This document shows positions 13,048-29,300 of a stretch of 64,000 nucleotides of DNA, in pieces (position 1 is the first letter of the stretch; each line of letters opens with the position of its first letter). The position numbers and the translations under genes were made by a program. The notes under the pieces were generated by a model that was not told the origin of the DNA, ran no database searches, and saw only the letters and a program-made list of their open reading frames with translations. The stretch covers positions 39,874,695 through 39,938,694 of the forward strand of contig CM049316.1 of NCBI GenBank assembly GCA_026874595.1, in the 5' to 3' direction. Source of the DNA: Sipunculus nudus. Lineage: Eukaryota; Annelida; Sipuncula; Golfingiida; Sipunculidae.

Positions 13048-16000
13048 GGGCATGACATACCCCTTTAAGTGTTTGTCACTATTAATATATGCTCTATCCG
13101 GGATAAGGGTTCCCTAACCCTCGGGCGTGAAATACTCCTTTAAGGGTTTGTCACTATTCATATATGCTATATCCAAGATAAGGGTTACCCTAACCCTTCG
13201 GGCATAAAATACCCCCGTGTTTGTCACTAATAATATATGCTATATCCGGGATACGGGTAACCCTAACCCTTCGGGCATGAAATACTCCAGTAAGTGTTTG
13301 TCACTTATAATATATGCAATATCCAGGATACGGGTTACCCTAACCCTTTGGGTATGAAATAATCCAGTAGGTGTTTGTCATTTTTAATATATGCTTTATC
13401 CGGGATATGAGTTCACCTTACACTTTGTACATGAAATACTCCAATAAGTGTTTGTCACTATAAATATATGGTATATCCGGGATACGGGTTAGGTTTACCC
13501 TCCGGGAATGAAATATTCCAGTAAGTGTTTGTCCCTATTAATATATGCTATATCTAGGATACGGGTTACCCTAACCCTTCGGGCATGAATACTCCAGTGA
13601 GTGTTTGTCACTATTAATATATGCTATATCCGGGATACGGGTTACCCTAACCCTTCGGGCATGAAAAACTCCAGTTAGTGTTTGTCACTTATAATATATG
13701 CTATATCGGAATGCGGGTTACCCTAACCCTTTGGGCATGACATACCCCTTTAAGTGTTTGTCACTATTAATATATGCTCTATCCAGGATAAAGGTTTCCT
13801 AACCCTCGGGCGTGAAATACTCCTGTAAGTGTTTGTCACTATTCATATATGCTATATCCGGGAAACGGGTTACCCTAACCCTTCGGGTATGAAATACTCC
13901 AGTAAGTGTATGTCACTATTAATGTATGCTATATCTGAGATACGGGTTACCCTAACCCTTCGGGCATGAAATACTACAGTAGGTGTTTGCCACTATGAAT
14001 ATATGCTATATCCAGGATACGAGTTACCGTAACCCTTCGGGCATGAAATACTCAAATAAGTGTTTCTCGTTATTATTATATGCTAAATCCAGGTAGGTGT
14101 TTGTCACTATTAATATATGCTATATCCGGGATACGGGTTACCCTAACCCTTCGGGCATGGAATACTCCACTAGGTGTTTGGCACTATTAATATATGCTAT
14201 ATCTGGGATACAAGTTACCGTAACCCTTCGGGCATGAAATACTCCAGTAAGTGTTTGTCAATATTATTATATGCTAAATCCAGGACCCCGTAAGTGTTTG
14301 TCACTATTAATATATGCCATATCCGGGAAACGGGTTACCCTAACCCTTCGGGTATGAAATACTCCAGTAAGTGTATGTCACTATTATTGTAGGCTATACC
14401 TCAGATACGGGTTACACTAACACTTCGGGCAGGAATTACTCCACAAAGTTTTTGTCATTATTAATATGTGCTATATCTGGGGTAACGGCATGAAATACAC
14501 CAGTAAGTGTTTGTCACTTATAATATATGCAATATCCGGGAAACAGGTCACCCTAACCCTTCGGGCATGACATACCCCTTTAAGTGTTTGTCACTATTAA
14601 TATATGCTCTATCCAGGATAAGGGTTCCCTAACCCTCGGGCGTGAAATACTCGTTTAAGGGTTTGTCACTATTCTTATATACTATATCCAAGATAAGGGT
14701 TACCCTAACCCTTCGGGCATAAAATACCCCCGTGTTTGTCACTATTAATATATGCTATATCCGGGATACGGGTAACCCTAACCCTTCGGGCATGAAATAC
14801 TCCAGTAAGTGTTTGTCACTTATAATATATGCAATATCCGGAAAACGGGTTACCCTAACCCTTCGGGCATGACATACAACTTTAAGTGTTTGTCACTATT
14901 CATATATGCTATATCTAGGATACGGGTTACCCTAACCCTTTGGGCATGAAATAATCCAGTAGGTGTTTGTCATTATTAATATATGCTTTATCCGGGATAT
15001 GAGTTAACCTTACACTTTGTACATGAAATACTCCAATAAGTGTTTGTCACTATAAATATATGGTATATCCGGGATACGGGTTAGGTTTACCCTCCGGGAA
15101 TGAATTATTCCAGTAAGTGTTTGTCCCTATTAATATATGCTATATCCGGGATACGGGTTACCCTAACCCTTCGGGCATGAAATACTCCAGTAAGTGTTTG
15201 TCACTTATAATATATGCAATATCCGGGAAACAGGTTACCCTAACCCTTCGGGCATGACATACCCCTTTAAGTGTTTGTCACTATTAATATATGCTCTATC
15301 CGGGATAAGGGTTCCCTAACCCTCGGGCGTGAAATACTCCTTTAAGGGTTTGTCACTATTCATATATGCTAAATCCAAGATAAGGGTACCCTAACCCTTC
15401 GGGCATAAAATAACCCCGTGTTTGTCACTATTAATATATGCTATATCCGGGATACGGGTAACCCTAACCCTTCGGGCATGAAATACTCCAGTAAGTGTTT
15501 GTCACTTATAATATATGCAATATCCGGAAAACGGGTTACCCTAACCCTTCGGGCATGACATACAACTTTAAGTGTTTGTCACTATTCATATATGCTATAT
15601 CCAGGATACGGGTTACCCTAACCCTTTGGGCATGAAATAATCCAGTAGGTGTTTGTCCTTATTAATATATGCTATATCCGGGATACGGGTTACCCTAACC
15701 CTTCGGGCATGAAATACTCCAGTAAGTGTTTGTCACTTATAATATATGCAATATCCGGAAAACGGGTTACCCTAACCCTTCGGGCATGACATACAACTTT
15801 AAGTGTTTGTCACTATTAATAAATGCTCTATCAAGGATAAAGGTTCCCTATCACTCGGGCGTGAAATACTCCAGTAAGTGTTTGTCACTATTCATATATG
15901 CTATATCCAGGATACGGGTTACTCTAACCCTTTGGGCATGAAATACTCCAGTAGGTGTTTGTCACTATTAATATATGCTATATTCAGGATACGGGTTACC

Positions 16001-17710
16001 CTAACCCTTCGGGCATGAAATACTCCAGTGAGTGTTTGTCCCTATTAATATATGCTATATCCGGGATACGGGTTACCCTAACCTTTCAGGCATGACTTAC
16101 TCCTATAAATGTTTGTCGCTAATAATATATGCTATATCTAGGATACGGGTTACCCTAACCCTTCATGCATGAAATACTCCAGTAAGTGTTTGTCACTTAT
16201 ATATGCTATATCCTGAATACGGGTTACCCTAATCTTCGGGCATGACATACCCCTTTAAGTGTTTGTCACTATTAATATATGCTCTATTCAGGATACGGGT
16301 TACCCTAACCTTTCAGGCATGACTTACTCCTATAAATGTTTGTCACTATTAACATATGCTTTATCCGGGATACGGGTTACCCTAACCCTTCGGGCATGAA
16401 ATACTCCAGTAAGTGTTTGTCACTTATATATGCTATATCCTGAATACGGGTTACCCTAATCTTCGGGCATGACATACCCCTTTAAGTGTTTGTCACTATT
16501 AATATATGCTCTATCCAGGATAAGGGTTCCCTAACCCTCGGGCGTGAAATACTCCTGTCATTGTTTGTCACTATTGGTATATGCTATATCCGGGAAACTG
16601 GTTACCCTAACCCTTCGGGTATGAAATACTCCGGTACGTGTTTGCCACTATGAATACATGCTATATCCAGGATACGGGTTACCGTAACCCTTCGGGCATG
16701 AAATACTCAAATAAGTGTTTGTCGTTATTATTATATGCTAAATCCAGGTAGGTGTTTGTCACTATTAATATATGCTATATCCGGGATACGGGTTACCCTA
16801 ACCCTTCGGGCATGAAATACTCCAGTAGGTGTTTGTCACTATTAATAAATGCTAAATCTGGGATACGGGTTGCCGTAACCCTTCGGGGTTGAAATACTCC
16901 AGTAAGTGTTTGTCAATATTATTATATGCTAAATCCAGGATACGCGTTACCCTAACCCTTTGGGCATGAAATACTCCAGTAGGTGTTTGTCACTATTAAT
17001 ATATGCTTTATCCAGGAAACGGGTAACCCTAAACCTTCGGGCATAAAATACTCCAGTAGGTGTTTGTCACTATTAATATATGCTATATCCGGGATACGGT
17101 TTACCCAAACCCTTTGTGTATGGAAAACCCTAGGAAGTGTGTGTTACTATTAATAATTGATATATCTGGGATATGGGGATCCATAACCCTTCTCCCATGA
17201 AATGCCCGAATAAGTATTTGTTACGTTTAATAAATGCTATCCGGGATATGGGTTACCCTTACCACTCAATCATGAAATACTCCAGTAGCTGTTTATCACT
17301 ATTAAAATAGATATGCTAAAACTGGAACACGGGTTACTCTATTTTGCATGAAATACTCCATTAGGTGTTTGTCACTATTAATATATGCTACATCCGGGAT
17401 ACGGTTTACCCTAATCCTTCGAGCATGATATACACCAGTAAGTGTTTGTCATTTATAAAATATGCTATATCCGGAATACGGGTTACCCTAACCCTTCCGG
17501 CATGACATACCCCTTTAAGTGTTTGTCACTATTAATATATGCTCTATCCAGGATAAAGGTTTCCTAACCCTCGGGCGTGAAATACTCCTGTAAGTGTTTG
17601 TCAATATTCATATATGCTATATCCGGGAAACGGGTTACCCTAACCCTTCGGGTATGAAATACTCCAGTAAGTGTATGTCACTATTAATGTATGCTATATC
17701 TGAGATACGG
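12620..17710. repeat. Higher-order repeat B, copy 1
   Basis: From about 12,620 the array matches a second block at an offset of 5,089 bp, falling to 5,012 bp after about 14.8 kb. For example the GTTCACC variant lies at 13,411 and 18,500, and the 71-codon frame starts at 15,726 and 20,738. Repeat B contains monomer types absent from A, including diverged units around 17,100-17,450 such as the one with GGATATGGGGATCC. The boundary with A-type units is a best estimate from where the alignment breaks. Confidence 0.82.
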
Positions 17711-20700
17711 GTTACCCTAACCCTTCGGGCATGAAATACTCCAGTAAGTGTTTGTCAATATTATTATATGCTAAATCCAGGACCCCGTAAGTGTTTGTCA
17801 CTATTAATATATGCCATATCCGGGAAACGGGTTACCCTAACCCTTCGGGTATGAAATACTCCAGTAAGTGTATGTCACTATTATTGTAGGCTATACCTCA
17901 GATACGGGTTACACTAACACTTCGGGCATGAAATACTCCACAAAGTTTTTGTCATTATTAATATGTGCTATATCTGGGGTAACGGCATGAAATACTCCAG
18001 TGAGTGTTTGTCACTTTTAATATATGCTATATCCGGGATACGGGTTACCCTAACCCTTCGGGCATGAAATACTCCAGTAAGTGTTTGTCACTTATAATAT
18101 ATGCAATATCCGGGAAAGAGGTTACCCTAACCCTTCGGGCATGACATACCCCTTTAAGTGTTTGTCACTATTAATATATGCTCTATCCGGGATAAGGGTT
18201 CCCTAACCCTCGGGCGTGAAATACTCCTTTAAGGGTTTGTCACTATTCATATATGCTATATCCAAGATAAGGGTTACCCTAACCCTTCGGGCATAAAATA
18301 CCCCCGTGTTTGTCACTAATAATATATGCTATATCCGGGATACGGGTAACCCTAACCCTTCGGGCATGAAATACTCCAGTAAGTGTTTGTCACTTATAAT
18401 ATATGCAATATCCAGGATACGGGTTACCCTAACCCTTTGGGTATGAAATAATCCAGTAGGTGTTTGTCATTTTTAATATATGCTTTATCCGGGATATGAG
18501 TTCACCTTACACTTTGTACATGAAATACTCCAATAAGTGTTTGTCACTATAAATATATGGTATATCCGGGATACGGGTTAGGTTTACCCTCCGGGAATGA
18601 AATATTCCAGTAAGTGTTTGTCCCTATTAATATATGCTATATCTAGGATACGGGTTACCCTAACCCTTCGGGCATGAATACTCCAGTGAGTGTTTGTCAC
18701 TATTAATATATGCTATATCCGGGATACGGGTTACCCTAACCCTTCGGGCATGAAAAACTCCAGTTAGTGTTTGTCACTTATAATATATGCCATATCGGAA
18801 TGCGGGTTACCCTAACCCTTTGGGCATGACATACCCCTTTAAGTGTTTGTCACTATTAATATATGCTCTATCCAGGATAAAGGTTTCCTAACCCTCGGGC
18901 GTGAAATACTCCTGTAAGTGTTTGTCACTATTCATATATGCTATATCCGGGAAACGGGTTACCCTAACCCTTCGGGTATGAAATACTCCAGTAAGTGTAT
19001 GTCACTATTAATGTATGCTATATCTGAGATACGGGTTACCCTAACCCTTCGGGCATGAAATACTACAGTAGGTGTTTGCCACTATGAATATATGCTATAT
19101 CCAGGATACGAGTTACCGTAACCCTTCGGGCATGAAATACTCAAATAATTGTTTCTCGTTATTATTATATGCTAAATCCAGGTAGGTGTTTGTCACTATT
19201 AATATATGCTATATCCGGGATACGGGTTACCCTAACCCTTCGGGCATGGAATACTCCACTAGGTGTTTGGCACTATTAATATATGCTATATCTGGGATAC
19301 AAGTTACCGTAACCCTTCGGGCATGAAATACTCCAGTAAGTGTTTGTCAATATTATTATATGCTAAATCCAGGACCCCGTAAGTGTTTGTCACTATTAAT
19401 ATATGCCATATCCGGGAAACGGGTTACCCTAACCCTTCGGGTATGAAATACTCCAGTAAGTGTATGTCACTATTATTGTAGGCTATACCTCAGATACGGG
19501 TTACACTAACACTTCGGGCAGGAATTACTCCACAAAGTTTTTGTCATTATTAATATGTGCTATATCTGGGGTAACGGCATGAAATACACCAGTAAGTGTT
19601 TGTCACTTATAATATATGCAATATCCGGGAAACAGGTCACCCTAACCCTTCGGGCATGACATACCCCTTTAAGTGTTTGTCACTATTAATATATGCTCTA
19701 TCCAGGATAAGGGTTCCCTAACCCTCGGGCGTGAAATACTCGTTTAAGGGTTTGTCACTATTCTTATATACTATATCCAAGATAAGGGTTACCCTAACCC
19801 TTCGGGCATAAAATACCCCCGTGTTTGTCACTATTAATATATGCTATATCCGGGATACGGGTAACCCTAACCCTTCGGGCATGAAATACAACTTTAAGTG
19901 TTTGTCACTATTCATATATGCTATATCTAGGATACGGGTTACCCTAACCCTTTGGGCATGAAATAATCCAGTAGGTGTTTGTCATTATTAATATATGCTT
20001 TATCCGGGATATGAGTTAACCTTACACTTTGTACATGAAATACTCCAATAAGTGTTTGTCACTATAAATATATGGTATATCCGGGATACGGGTTAGGTTT
20101 ACCCTCCGGGAATGAACTATTCCAGTAAGTGTTTGTCCCTATTAATATATGCTATATCCGGGATACGGGTTACCCTAACCCTTCGGGCATGAAATACTCC
20201 AGTAAGTGTTTGTCACTTATAATATATGCAATATCCGGGAAACAGGTTACCCTAACCCTTCGGGCATGACATACCCCTTTAAGTGTTTGTCACTATTAAT
20301 ATATGCTCTATCCGGGATAAGGGTTCCCTAACCCTCGGGCGTGAAATACTCCTTTAAGGGTTTGTCACTATTCATATATGCTAAATCCAAGATAAGGGTA
20401 CCCTAACCCTTCGGGCATAAAATAACCCCGTGTTTGTCACTATTAATATATGCTATATCCGGGATACGGGTAACCCTAACCCTTCGGGCATGAAATACTC
20501 CAGTAAGTGTTTGTCACTTATAATATATGCAATATCCGGAAAACGGGTTACCCTAACCCTTCGGGCATGACATACAACTTTAAGTGTTTGTCACTATTCA
20601 TATATGCTATATCCAGGATACGGGTTACCCTAACCCTTTGGGCATGAAATAATCCAGTAGGTGTTTGTCCTTATTAATATATGCTATATCCGGGATACGG

Positions 20701-22722
20701 GTTACCCTAACCCTTCGGGCATGAAATACTCCAGTAAGTGTTTGTCACTTATAATATATGCAATATCCGGAAAACGGGTTACCCTAACCCTTCGGGCATG
20801 ACATACAACTTTAAGTGTTTGTCACTATTAATAAATGCTCTATCAAGGATAAAGGTTCCCTATCACTCGGGCGTGAAATACTCCAGTAAGTGTTTGTCAC
20901 TATTCATATATGCTATATCCAGGATACGGGTTACTCTAACCCTTTGGGCATGAAATACTCCAGTAGGTGTTTGTCACTATTAATATATGCTATATTCAGG
21001 ATACGGGTTACCCTAACCCTTCGGGCATGAAATACTCCAGTGAGTGTTTGTCCCTATTAATATATGCTATATCCGGGATACGGGTTACCCTAACCTTTCA
21101 GGCATGACTTACTCCTATAAATGTTTGTCGCTAATAATATATGCTATATCTAGGATACGGGTTACCCTAACCCTTCATGCATGAAATACTCCAGTAAGTG
21201 TTTGTCACTTATATATGCTATATCCTGAATACGGGTTACCCTAATCTTCGGGCATGACATACCCCTTTAAGTGTTTGTCACTATTAATATATGCTCTATT
21301 CAGGATACGGGTTACCCTAACCTTTCAGGCATGACTTACTCCTATAAATGTTTGTCACTATTAACATATGCTTTATCCGGGATACGGGTTACCCTAACCC
21401 TTCGGGCATGAAATACTCCAGTAAGTGTTTGTCACTTATATATGCTATATCCTGAATACGGGTTACCCTAATCTTCGGGCATGACATACCCCTTTAAGTG
21501 TTTGTCACTATTAATATATGCTCTATCCAGGATAAGGGTTCCCTAACCCTCGGGCGTGAAATACTCCTGTCATTGTTTGTCACTATTGGTATATGCTATA
21601 TCCGGGAAACTGGTTACCCTAACCCTTCGGGTATGAAATACTCCGGTACGTGTTTGCCACTATGAATACATGCTATATCCAGGATACGGGTTACCGTAAC
21701 CCTTCGGGCATGAAATACTCAAATAAGTGTTTGTCGTTATTATTATATGCTAAATCCAGGTAGGTGTTTGTCACTATTAATATATGCTATATCCGGGATA
21801 CGGGTTACCCTAACCCTTCGGGCATGAAATACTCCAGTAGGTGTTTGTCACTATTAATAAATGCTAAATCTGGGATACGGGTTGCCGTAACCCTTCGGGG
21901 TTGAAATACTCCAGTAAGTGTTTGTCAATATTATTATATGCTAAATCCAGGATACGCGTTACCCTAACCCTTTGGGCATGAAATACTCCAGTAGGTGTTT
22001 GTCACTATTAATATATGCTTTATCCAGGAAACGGGTAACCCTAAACCTTCGGGCATAAAATACTCCAGTAGGTGTTTGTCACTATTAATATATGCTATAT
22101 CCGGGATACGGTTTACCCAAACCCTTTGTGTATGGAAAACCCTAGGAAGTGTGTGTTACTATTAATAATTGATATATCTGGGATATGGGGATCCATAACC
22201 CTTCTCCCATGAAATGCCCGAATAAGTATTTGTTACGTTTAATAAATGCTATCCGGGATATGGGTTACCCTTACCACTCAATCATGAAATACTCCAGTAG
22301 CTGTTTATCACTATTAAAATAGATATGCTAAAACTGGAACACGGGTTACTCTATTTTGCATGAAATACTCCATTAGGTGTTTGTCACTATTAATATATGC
22401 TACATCCGGGATACGGTTTACCCTAATCCTTCGAGCATGATATACACCAGTAAGTGTTTGTCATTTATAAAATATGCTATATCCGGAATACGGGTTACCC
22501 TAACCCTTCCGGCATGACATACCCCTTTAAGTGTTTGTCACTATTAATATATGCTCTATCCAGGATAAAGGTTTCCTAACCCTCGGGCGTGAAATACTCC
22601 TGTAAGTGTTTGTCAATATTCATATATGCTATATCCGGGAAACGGGTTACCCTAACCCTTCGGGTATGAAATACTCCAGTAAGTGTATGTCACTATTAAT
22701 GTATGCTATATCTGAGATACGG
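17711..22722. repeat. Higher-order repeat B, copy 2
   Basis: This second copy of the B unit is collinear with copy 1 apart from single-base changes and one missing 77-bp monomer near 19,890. There the GGGCATGAAATACAACTTTAAG join replaces two units seen at 14,790-14,885. That deletion explains the shift from a 5,089-bp to a 5,012-bp offset. Beyond 22,722 the B pattern continues to about 23,370, then reverts to A-type order. Confidence 0.82.
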
Positions 22723-23369
22723 GTTACCCTAACCCTTCGGGCATGAAATACTCCAGTAAGTGTTTGTCAATATTATTATATGCTAAATCCAGGACCCCGT
22801 AAGTGTTTGTCACTATTAATATATGCCATATCCGGGAAACGGGTTACCCTAACCCTTCGGGTATGAAATACTCCAGTAAGTGTATGTCACTATTATTGTA
22901 GGCTATACCTCAGATACGGGTTACACTAACACTTCGGGCATGAAATACTCCACAAAGTTTTTGTCATTATTAATATGTGCTATATCTGGGGTAACGGCAT
23001 GAAATACTCCAGTGAGTGTTTGTCACTTTTAATATATGCTATATCCGGGATACGGGTTACCCTAACCCTTCGGGCATGAAATACTCCAGTAAGTGTTTGT
23101 CACTTATAATATATGCAATATCCGGGAAAGAGGTTACCCTAACCCTTCGGGCATGACATACCCCTTTAAGTGTTTGTCACTATTAATATATGCTCTATCC
23201 GGGATAAGGGTTCCCTAACCCTCGGGCGTGAAATACTTCTTTAAGGGTTTGTCACTATTCATATATGCTATATCCAAGATAAGGGTTACCCTAACCCTTC
23301 GGGCATAAAATACCCCCGTGTTTGTCACTATTAATATATGCTATATCCGGGATACGGGTAACCCTAACC

Positions 23370-26300
23370 CTTCGGGCATGAAATACTCCAGTAAGTGTTT
23401 GTCACTTATAATATATGCAATATCCGGAAAACGGGTTACCCTAACCCTTCGGGCATGACATACAACTTTAAGTGTTTGTCACTATTCATATATGCTATAT
23501 CCAGGATACGGGTTACCCTAACCCTTTGGGCATGAAATAATCCAGTAGGTGTTTGTCATTATTAATATATGCTTTATCCGGTATATGACTTAACCTTACA
23601 CTTTGTACATGAAATACTCCAATAAGTGTTTGTCACTATAAATATATGGTATATCCGGGATACGGGTTAGGTTTACCCTCCGGGAATGAAATATTCCAGT
23701 AAGTGTTTGTCCCTATTAATATATGCTATATCTAGGATACGGGTTACCCTAACCATTCGGGCAAGAATATTCCAGTGAGTGTTTGTCACTATTATTATAT
23801 GCTATATCCGGGATACCGGTTACCCTAACCCTTCGGGCATGAAAAATTCCAGTTAGTGTTTGTCACTTATAATATATGCCATATCGGAATGCGGGTTACC
23901 CTAACCCTTCGGGCATGACATACCCCTTTAAGTGTTTGTCACTATTAATATATGCTCTATCCAGGATAAAGGTTTCCTAACCCTCGGGCGTGAAATACTC
24001 CTGTAAGTATTTGTCACTATTCATATATGCTATATCCGGGAAACGGGTTACCCTAACCCTTCGGGTATGAAATACTCCAGTAAGTGTATGTCACTATTAA
24101 TGTATGCTATATCTGAGATACGGGTTACCCTAACCCTTCGGGCATGAAATACTACAGTAGGTGTTTGCCACTATGAATATATGCTATATCCAGGATACGA
24201 GTTACCGTAACCCTTCGGGCATGAAATACTCAAATAAGTGTTTCTCGTTATTATTATATGCTAAATCCAGGTAGGTGTTTGTCACTATTAATATATGCTA
24301 TATCAGGGATACGGGTTACCCTAACCATTCGGGCATGGAATACTCCACTAGGTGTTTGTCACTATTAATATATGCTATATCTGGGATACAAGTTACCGTA
24401 ACCCTTCGGGCATGAAATACTCCAGTAAGTGTTTGTCAATATTATTATATGCTAAATCCAGGACCCCGTAAGTGTTTGTCACTATTAATATATGCTATAT
24501 CCGGGAAACGGGTTACCCTAACCCTTCGGGTATGAAATACTCCAGTAAGTGTATGTCACTATTATTGTAGGCTATACCTCAGATACGGGTAACACTAACA
24601 CTTCGGGCATGAAATACTCCACAAAGTTTTTGTCATTATTAATATGTGCTATATCTGGGGTAACGGCATGAAATACTCCAGTGAGTGTTTGTCACTTTTA
24701 ATATATGCTATATCCGGGATACGGGTTACCCTAACCCTTCGGGCATGAAATACTCCAGTAAGTGTTTGTCACTTATAATATATGCAATATCCGGCAAAGA
24801 GGTTACCCTAACCTTTCGGGCATGACATACCCCTTTAAGTGTTTGTCACTATTAATATATGCTCTATCCGGGATAAGGGTTCCCTAACCCTCGGGCGTGA
24901 AATACTCCTTTAAGGGTTTGTCACTATTCATATATGCTATATCCAAGATAAGGGTTACCCTAACCCATCGGGCATAAAATCCCCCCGTTTTTGTCACTAT
25001 TAATATATGCTATATCCGGGATACGGGTAACCCTAACCCTTCGGGCATGAAATACTCCAGTAAGTGTTTGTCACTTATAATATATGCAATATCCGAGAAA
25101 CGGGTTACCCTAACCCTTCGGGCATGACATACAACTTTAAGTGTTTGTCACTATTCATATATGCTATATCCAGGATACGGGTTACCCTAACCCTTTGGGC
25201 ATGAAATAATCCAGTAGGTGTTTGTCATTATTAATATATGCTTTATCCGGGATATGAGTTAACCTTGCACTTTGTACATGAAATACTCCAATAAGTGTTT
25301 GTCACTATAAATATATGGTATATCCGGGATACGGGTTAGGTTTACCCTCCGGGAATGAAATATTCCAGTAAGTGTTTGTCCCTATTAATATATGCTATAT
25401 CTAGGATACGGGTTACCGTAACCCTTCGGGCATGAATACTCCAGTGAGTGTTTGTCACTATTAATATATGCTATATCCGGGATACGGGTTACCCTAACCC
25501 TTCGGGCATGAAAAACTCCAGTTAGTGTTTGTCACTTACGATATATGCCATATCGGAATGCGGGTTACCCTAACCTTTCGGGCATGACATACCCCTTTAA
25601 GTGTTTGTCACTATTAATATATGCTATATCCAGGATAAAGGTTTCCTAACCCTCGGGCGTGAAATACTCCTGTAAGTGTTTGTCACTTTTCATGTATGCT
25701 AAATCCGGGAAACGGGTTACCCTAACCCTTCGGACATGAAATATTCCAGTAAGTGTTTGTCCCTATTAATATATGCTATATCTAGGATACCGGTTACCCT
25801 AACCCTTCGGGCATGAATACTCCAGTGAGTGTTTGTCACTATTAATATATGCTATATCCGGGATACGGGTTACCCTAACCCTTCGGGCATGAAAAATTCC
25901 AGTTAGTGTTTGTCACTATTCATATATGCTATATCCGGGAAACGGGTTACCCTAACCCTTCGGGTATGAAATACTCCAGTAAGTGTATGTCACTATTAAT
26001 GTATGCTATATCTTAGATACGGGTTACCCTAACCCTTCGGGCATGAAATACTACAGTAGGTGTTTGCCACTATGAATGTATGCTATATCCAGGATACGAG
26101 TTACCGTAACCCTTCGGGCATGAAATACTCAAATAAGTGTTTCTCGTTATTATTATATGCTAAATCCAGGTAGGTGTTTGTCACTATTAATATATGCAAT
26201 ATCAGGGATACGGGTTACCCTAACCCTTCGGGCATGGAATACTCCACTAGGTGTTTGTCACTATTGATATATGCTATATCTGGGATACAACTTACCGTAA

Positions 26301-29300
26301 CCCTTCGGGCATGAAATACTCCAGTAAGTGTTTGTCAATATTATTATATGCTAAATCCAGGACCCCGTAAGTGTTTGTCACTATTAATATATGCTATATC
26401 CGGGAAACGGGTTACCCTAACCCTTCGGACATGAAATATTCCAGTAAGTGTTTTTCCCAATTAATATATGCTATATCTAGGATACCGGTTACCCTAACCC
26501 TTCGGGCATGAATACTCCAGTGAGTGTTTGTCACTATTAATATATGCTATATCCGGGACAAGGGTTACCCTAACCCTTCGGGCATGAAAAACTCCAGTTA
26601 GTGTTTGTCACTTATGATATATGCCATATCGGAATGCGGGTTACCCTAATCCTTCGGGCATGACATACCCCTTTAAGTGTTTGTCACTATTAATATATGC
26701 TCTATCCAGGATAAAGGTTTCCTAACCCTCGGGCGTGAAATACTCCTGTAAGTGTTTGTCACTATTCATATATGCTAAATCCGGGAAACGGGTTACCCTA
26801 ACCCTTTGGACATGAAATATTCCAGTAAGTGTTTGTCCCTATTAATATATGCTATATCTAGGATACCGGTTACCCTAACCCTTCGGGCATGAATACTCCA
26901 GTGAGTGTTTGTGACTATTAATATATGCTATATCCGGGATACGGGTTACCCTAACTCTTCGGGCATGAAAAACTCCAGTTAGTGTTTGTCACTTATAATA
27001 TATGCCATATCGGAATGCGGGTTACCCTAATCCTTCGGGCATGACATACCCCTTTAAGTGTTTGTCACTATTAATATATGCTCTATCCAGGATAAAGGTT
27101 TCCTAACCCTCGGGCGTGAAATACTCCTGTAAGTGTTTGTCACTATTCATATATGCTAAATCCGGGAAACGGGTTACCCTAACCCTTTGGACATGAAATA
27201 TTCCAGTAAGTGTTTGTCCCTATTAATATATGCTATATCTAGGATACCGGTTACCCTAACCCTTCGGGCATGAATACTCCAGTGAGTGTTTGTGACTATT
27301 AATATATGCTATATCCGGGATACGGGTTACCCTAACCCTTCGGGCATGAAAAACTCCAGTTAGTGTTTGTCACTTATAATATATGCCATATCGGAATGCG
27401 GGTTACCCTAACCCTTTGGGCATGACATACCCCTTTAAGTGTTTATCACTATTAATATATGCTCTATCCAGGATAAAGGTTTCTTAACCCTCGGGTATGA
27501 AATACTCCAGTAAGTGTATGTCACTATTAATGTATGCTATATCTGAGATACGGGTTACCCTAACCCTTCGGGCATGAAATACTCCAGTAAGTGTTTGCCA
27601 ATATTATTATATGCTAAATCCAGGTAGGTGTTTGTCACTTTTAATATATGCTATATCAGGGATACGGGTTACCCTAACCCTTCGGGCATGGAATACTCCA
27701 CTAGGTGTTTGTCACCATAAATATATGCTATATCTGGGATACAAGTTATCGTAACCCTTCGGGCATGAAATACTCCAGTAAGTGTTTGTCAATATTATTA
27801 TATGCTAAATCCAGGACCCCGTTAGTGTTTGTCACTATTAATATATGCTATATACGGGAAACGGGTTACCCTAACCCTTCGGGTATGAAATACTCCAGTA
27901 AGTGTATGTCACTATTATTGTAGGCTATACCTCAGATACGGGTTACACTAACACTTCGGGCATGAAATACTCCACAAAGTTTTTGTCATTATTAATATGT
28001 GCTATATCTGGGGTAACGGCATGAAATACTCCAGTGAGTGTTTGTCACTTTTAATATATGCTATATCCGGGATACGGGTAACCCTAACCCTTCGGGCATG
28101 AAATACTCCAGTAAGTGTTTGTCACTTATAATATATGCAATATCCGGAAAACGGGTTACCCTAACCCTTCGGGCATGACATACAACTTTAAGTGTTTGTC
28201 ACTATTCATATATGCTATATCCAGGATACGGGTTACCCTAACCCTTTTGGCATGAAATAATCCAGTAGGTGTTTGTCATTATTAATATATGCTTTATCCG
28301 GGATATGAGTTAACCTTACACTTTGTACATGAAATACTCCAATAATTGTTTGTCACTATAAATATATGGTATATCCGGGATACGGGTTAGGTTTACCCTA
28401 ACCCTTCGGACATGAAATATTCCAGTAAGTGTTTGTCCCTATTAATATATGCTATATCTAGGATACGGGTTACCCTTACCCTTCGGGCATGAATACTCCA
28501 GTGAGTGTTTGTCACTATTAATATATGCTATATCCGGGATACGGGTTACCCTAACCCTTCGGGCATGAAAAACTCCAGTTAGTGTTTGTCACTTATAATA
28601 TATGCCATATCGGAATGCGGGTTACCCTAACCCTTTGGGCATGACATACCTCTTTAAGTGTTTGTCACTATTAATATATGCTCTATCCAGGACAAAGGTT
28701 TCCTAACCCTCGGGCGTGAAATACTCCTGTAAGTGTTTGTCACTATTCATATATGCTATATCCGGGAAACGGGTTACCCTAACTTTTCGGGTATGAAATA
28801 CTCCAGTAAGTGTATGTCACTATTAATGTATGCTATATCTGAGATACGGGTTACCCTAACCCTTCGGGCATGAAATACTACAGTAGGTGTTTGCCACTAT
28901 GAATATATGCTTTATCCAGGATACGAGTTACCGTAACCCTTCGGGCATGAAATACTCAAATAAGTGTTTCTCGTTATTATTATATGCTAAATCCAGGTAG
29001 GTGTTTGTCACTATTAATATATGCTATATCCGGGATACGGGTCACCCTAACCCTTCGGGCATGGAATACTCCACTAGGTGTTTGTCACTATTAATATATG
29101 CCATATCTGGGATATAAGTTACCGTAACCCTTCGGGCATGAAATACTCCAGTAAGTGTTTGTCAATATTATTATATGCTAAATCCAGGACCCCGTAAGTG
29201 TTTGTCACTATTAATATATGCTATATCCGGGAAACGGGTTACCCTAACCCTTCGGGTATGAAATACTCCAGTAAGTGTATGTCACTATTATTGTAGGCTA

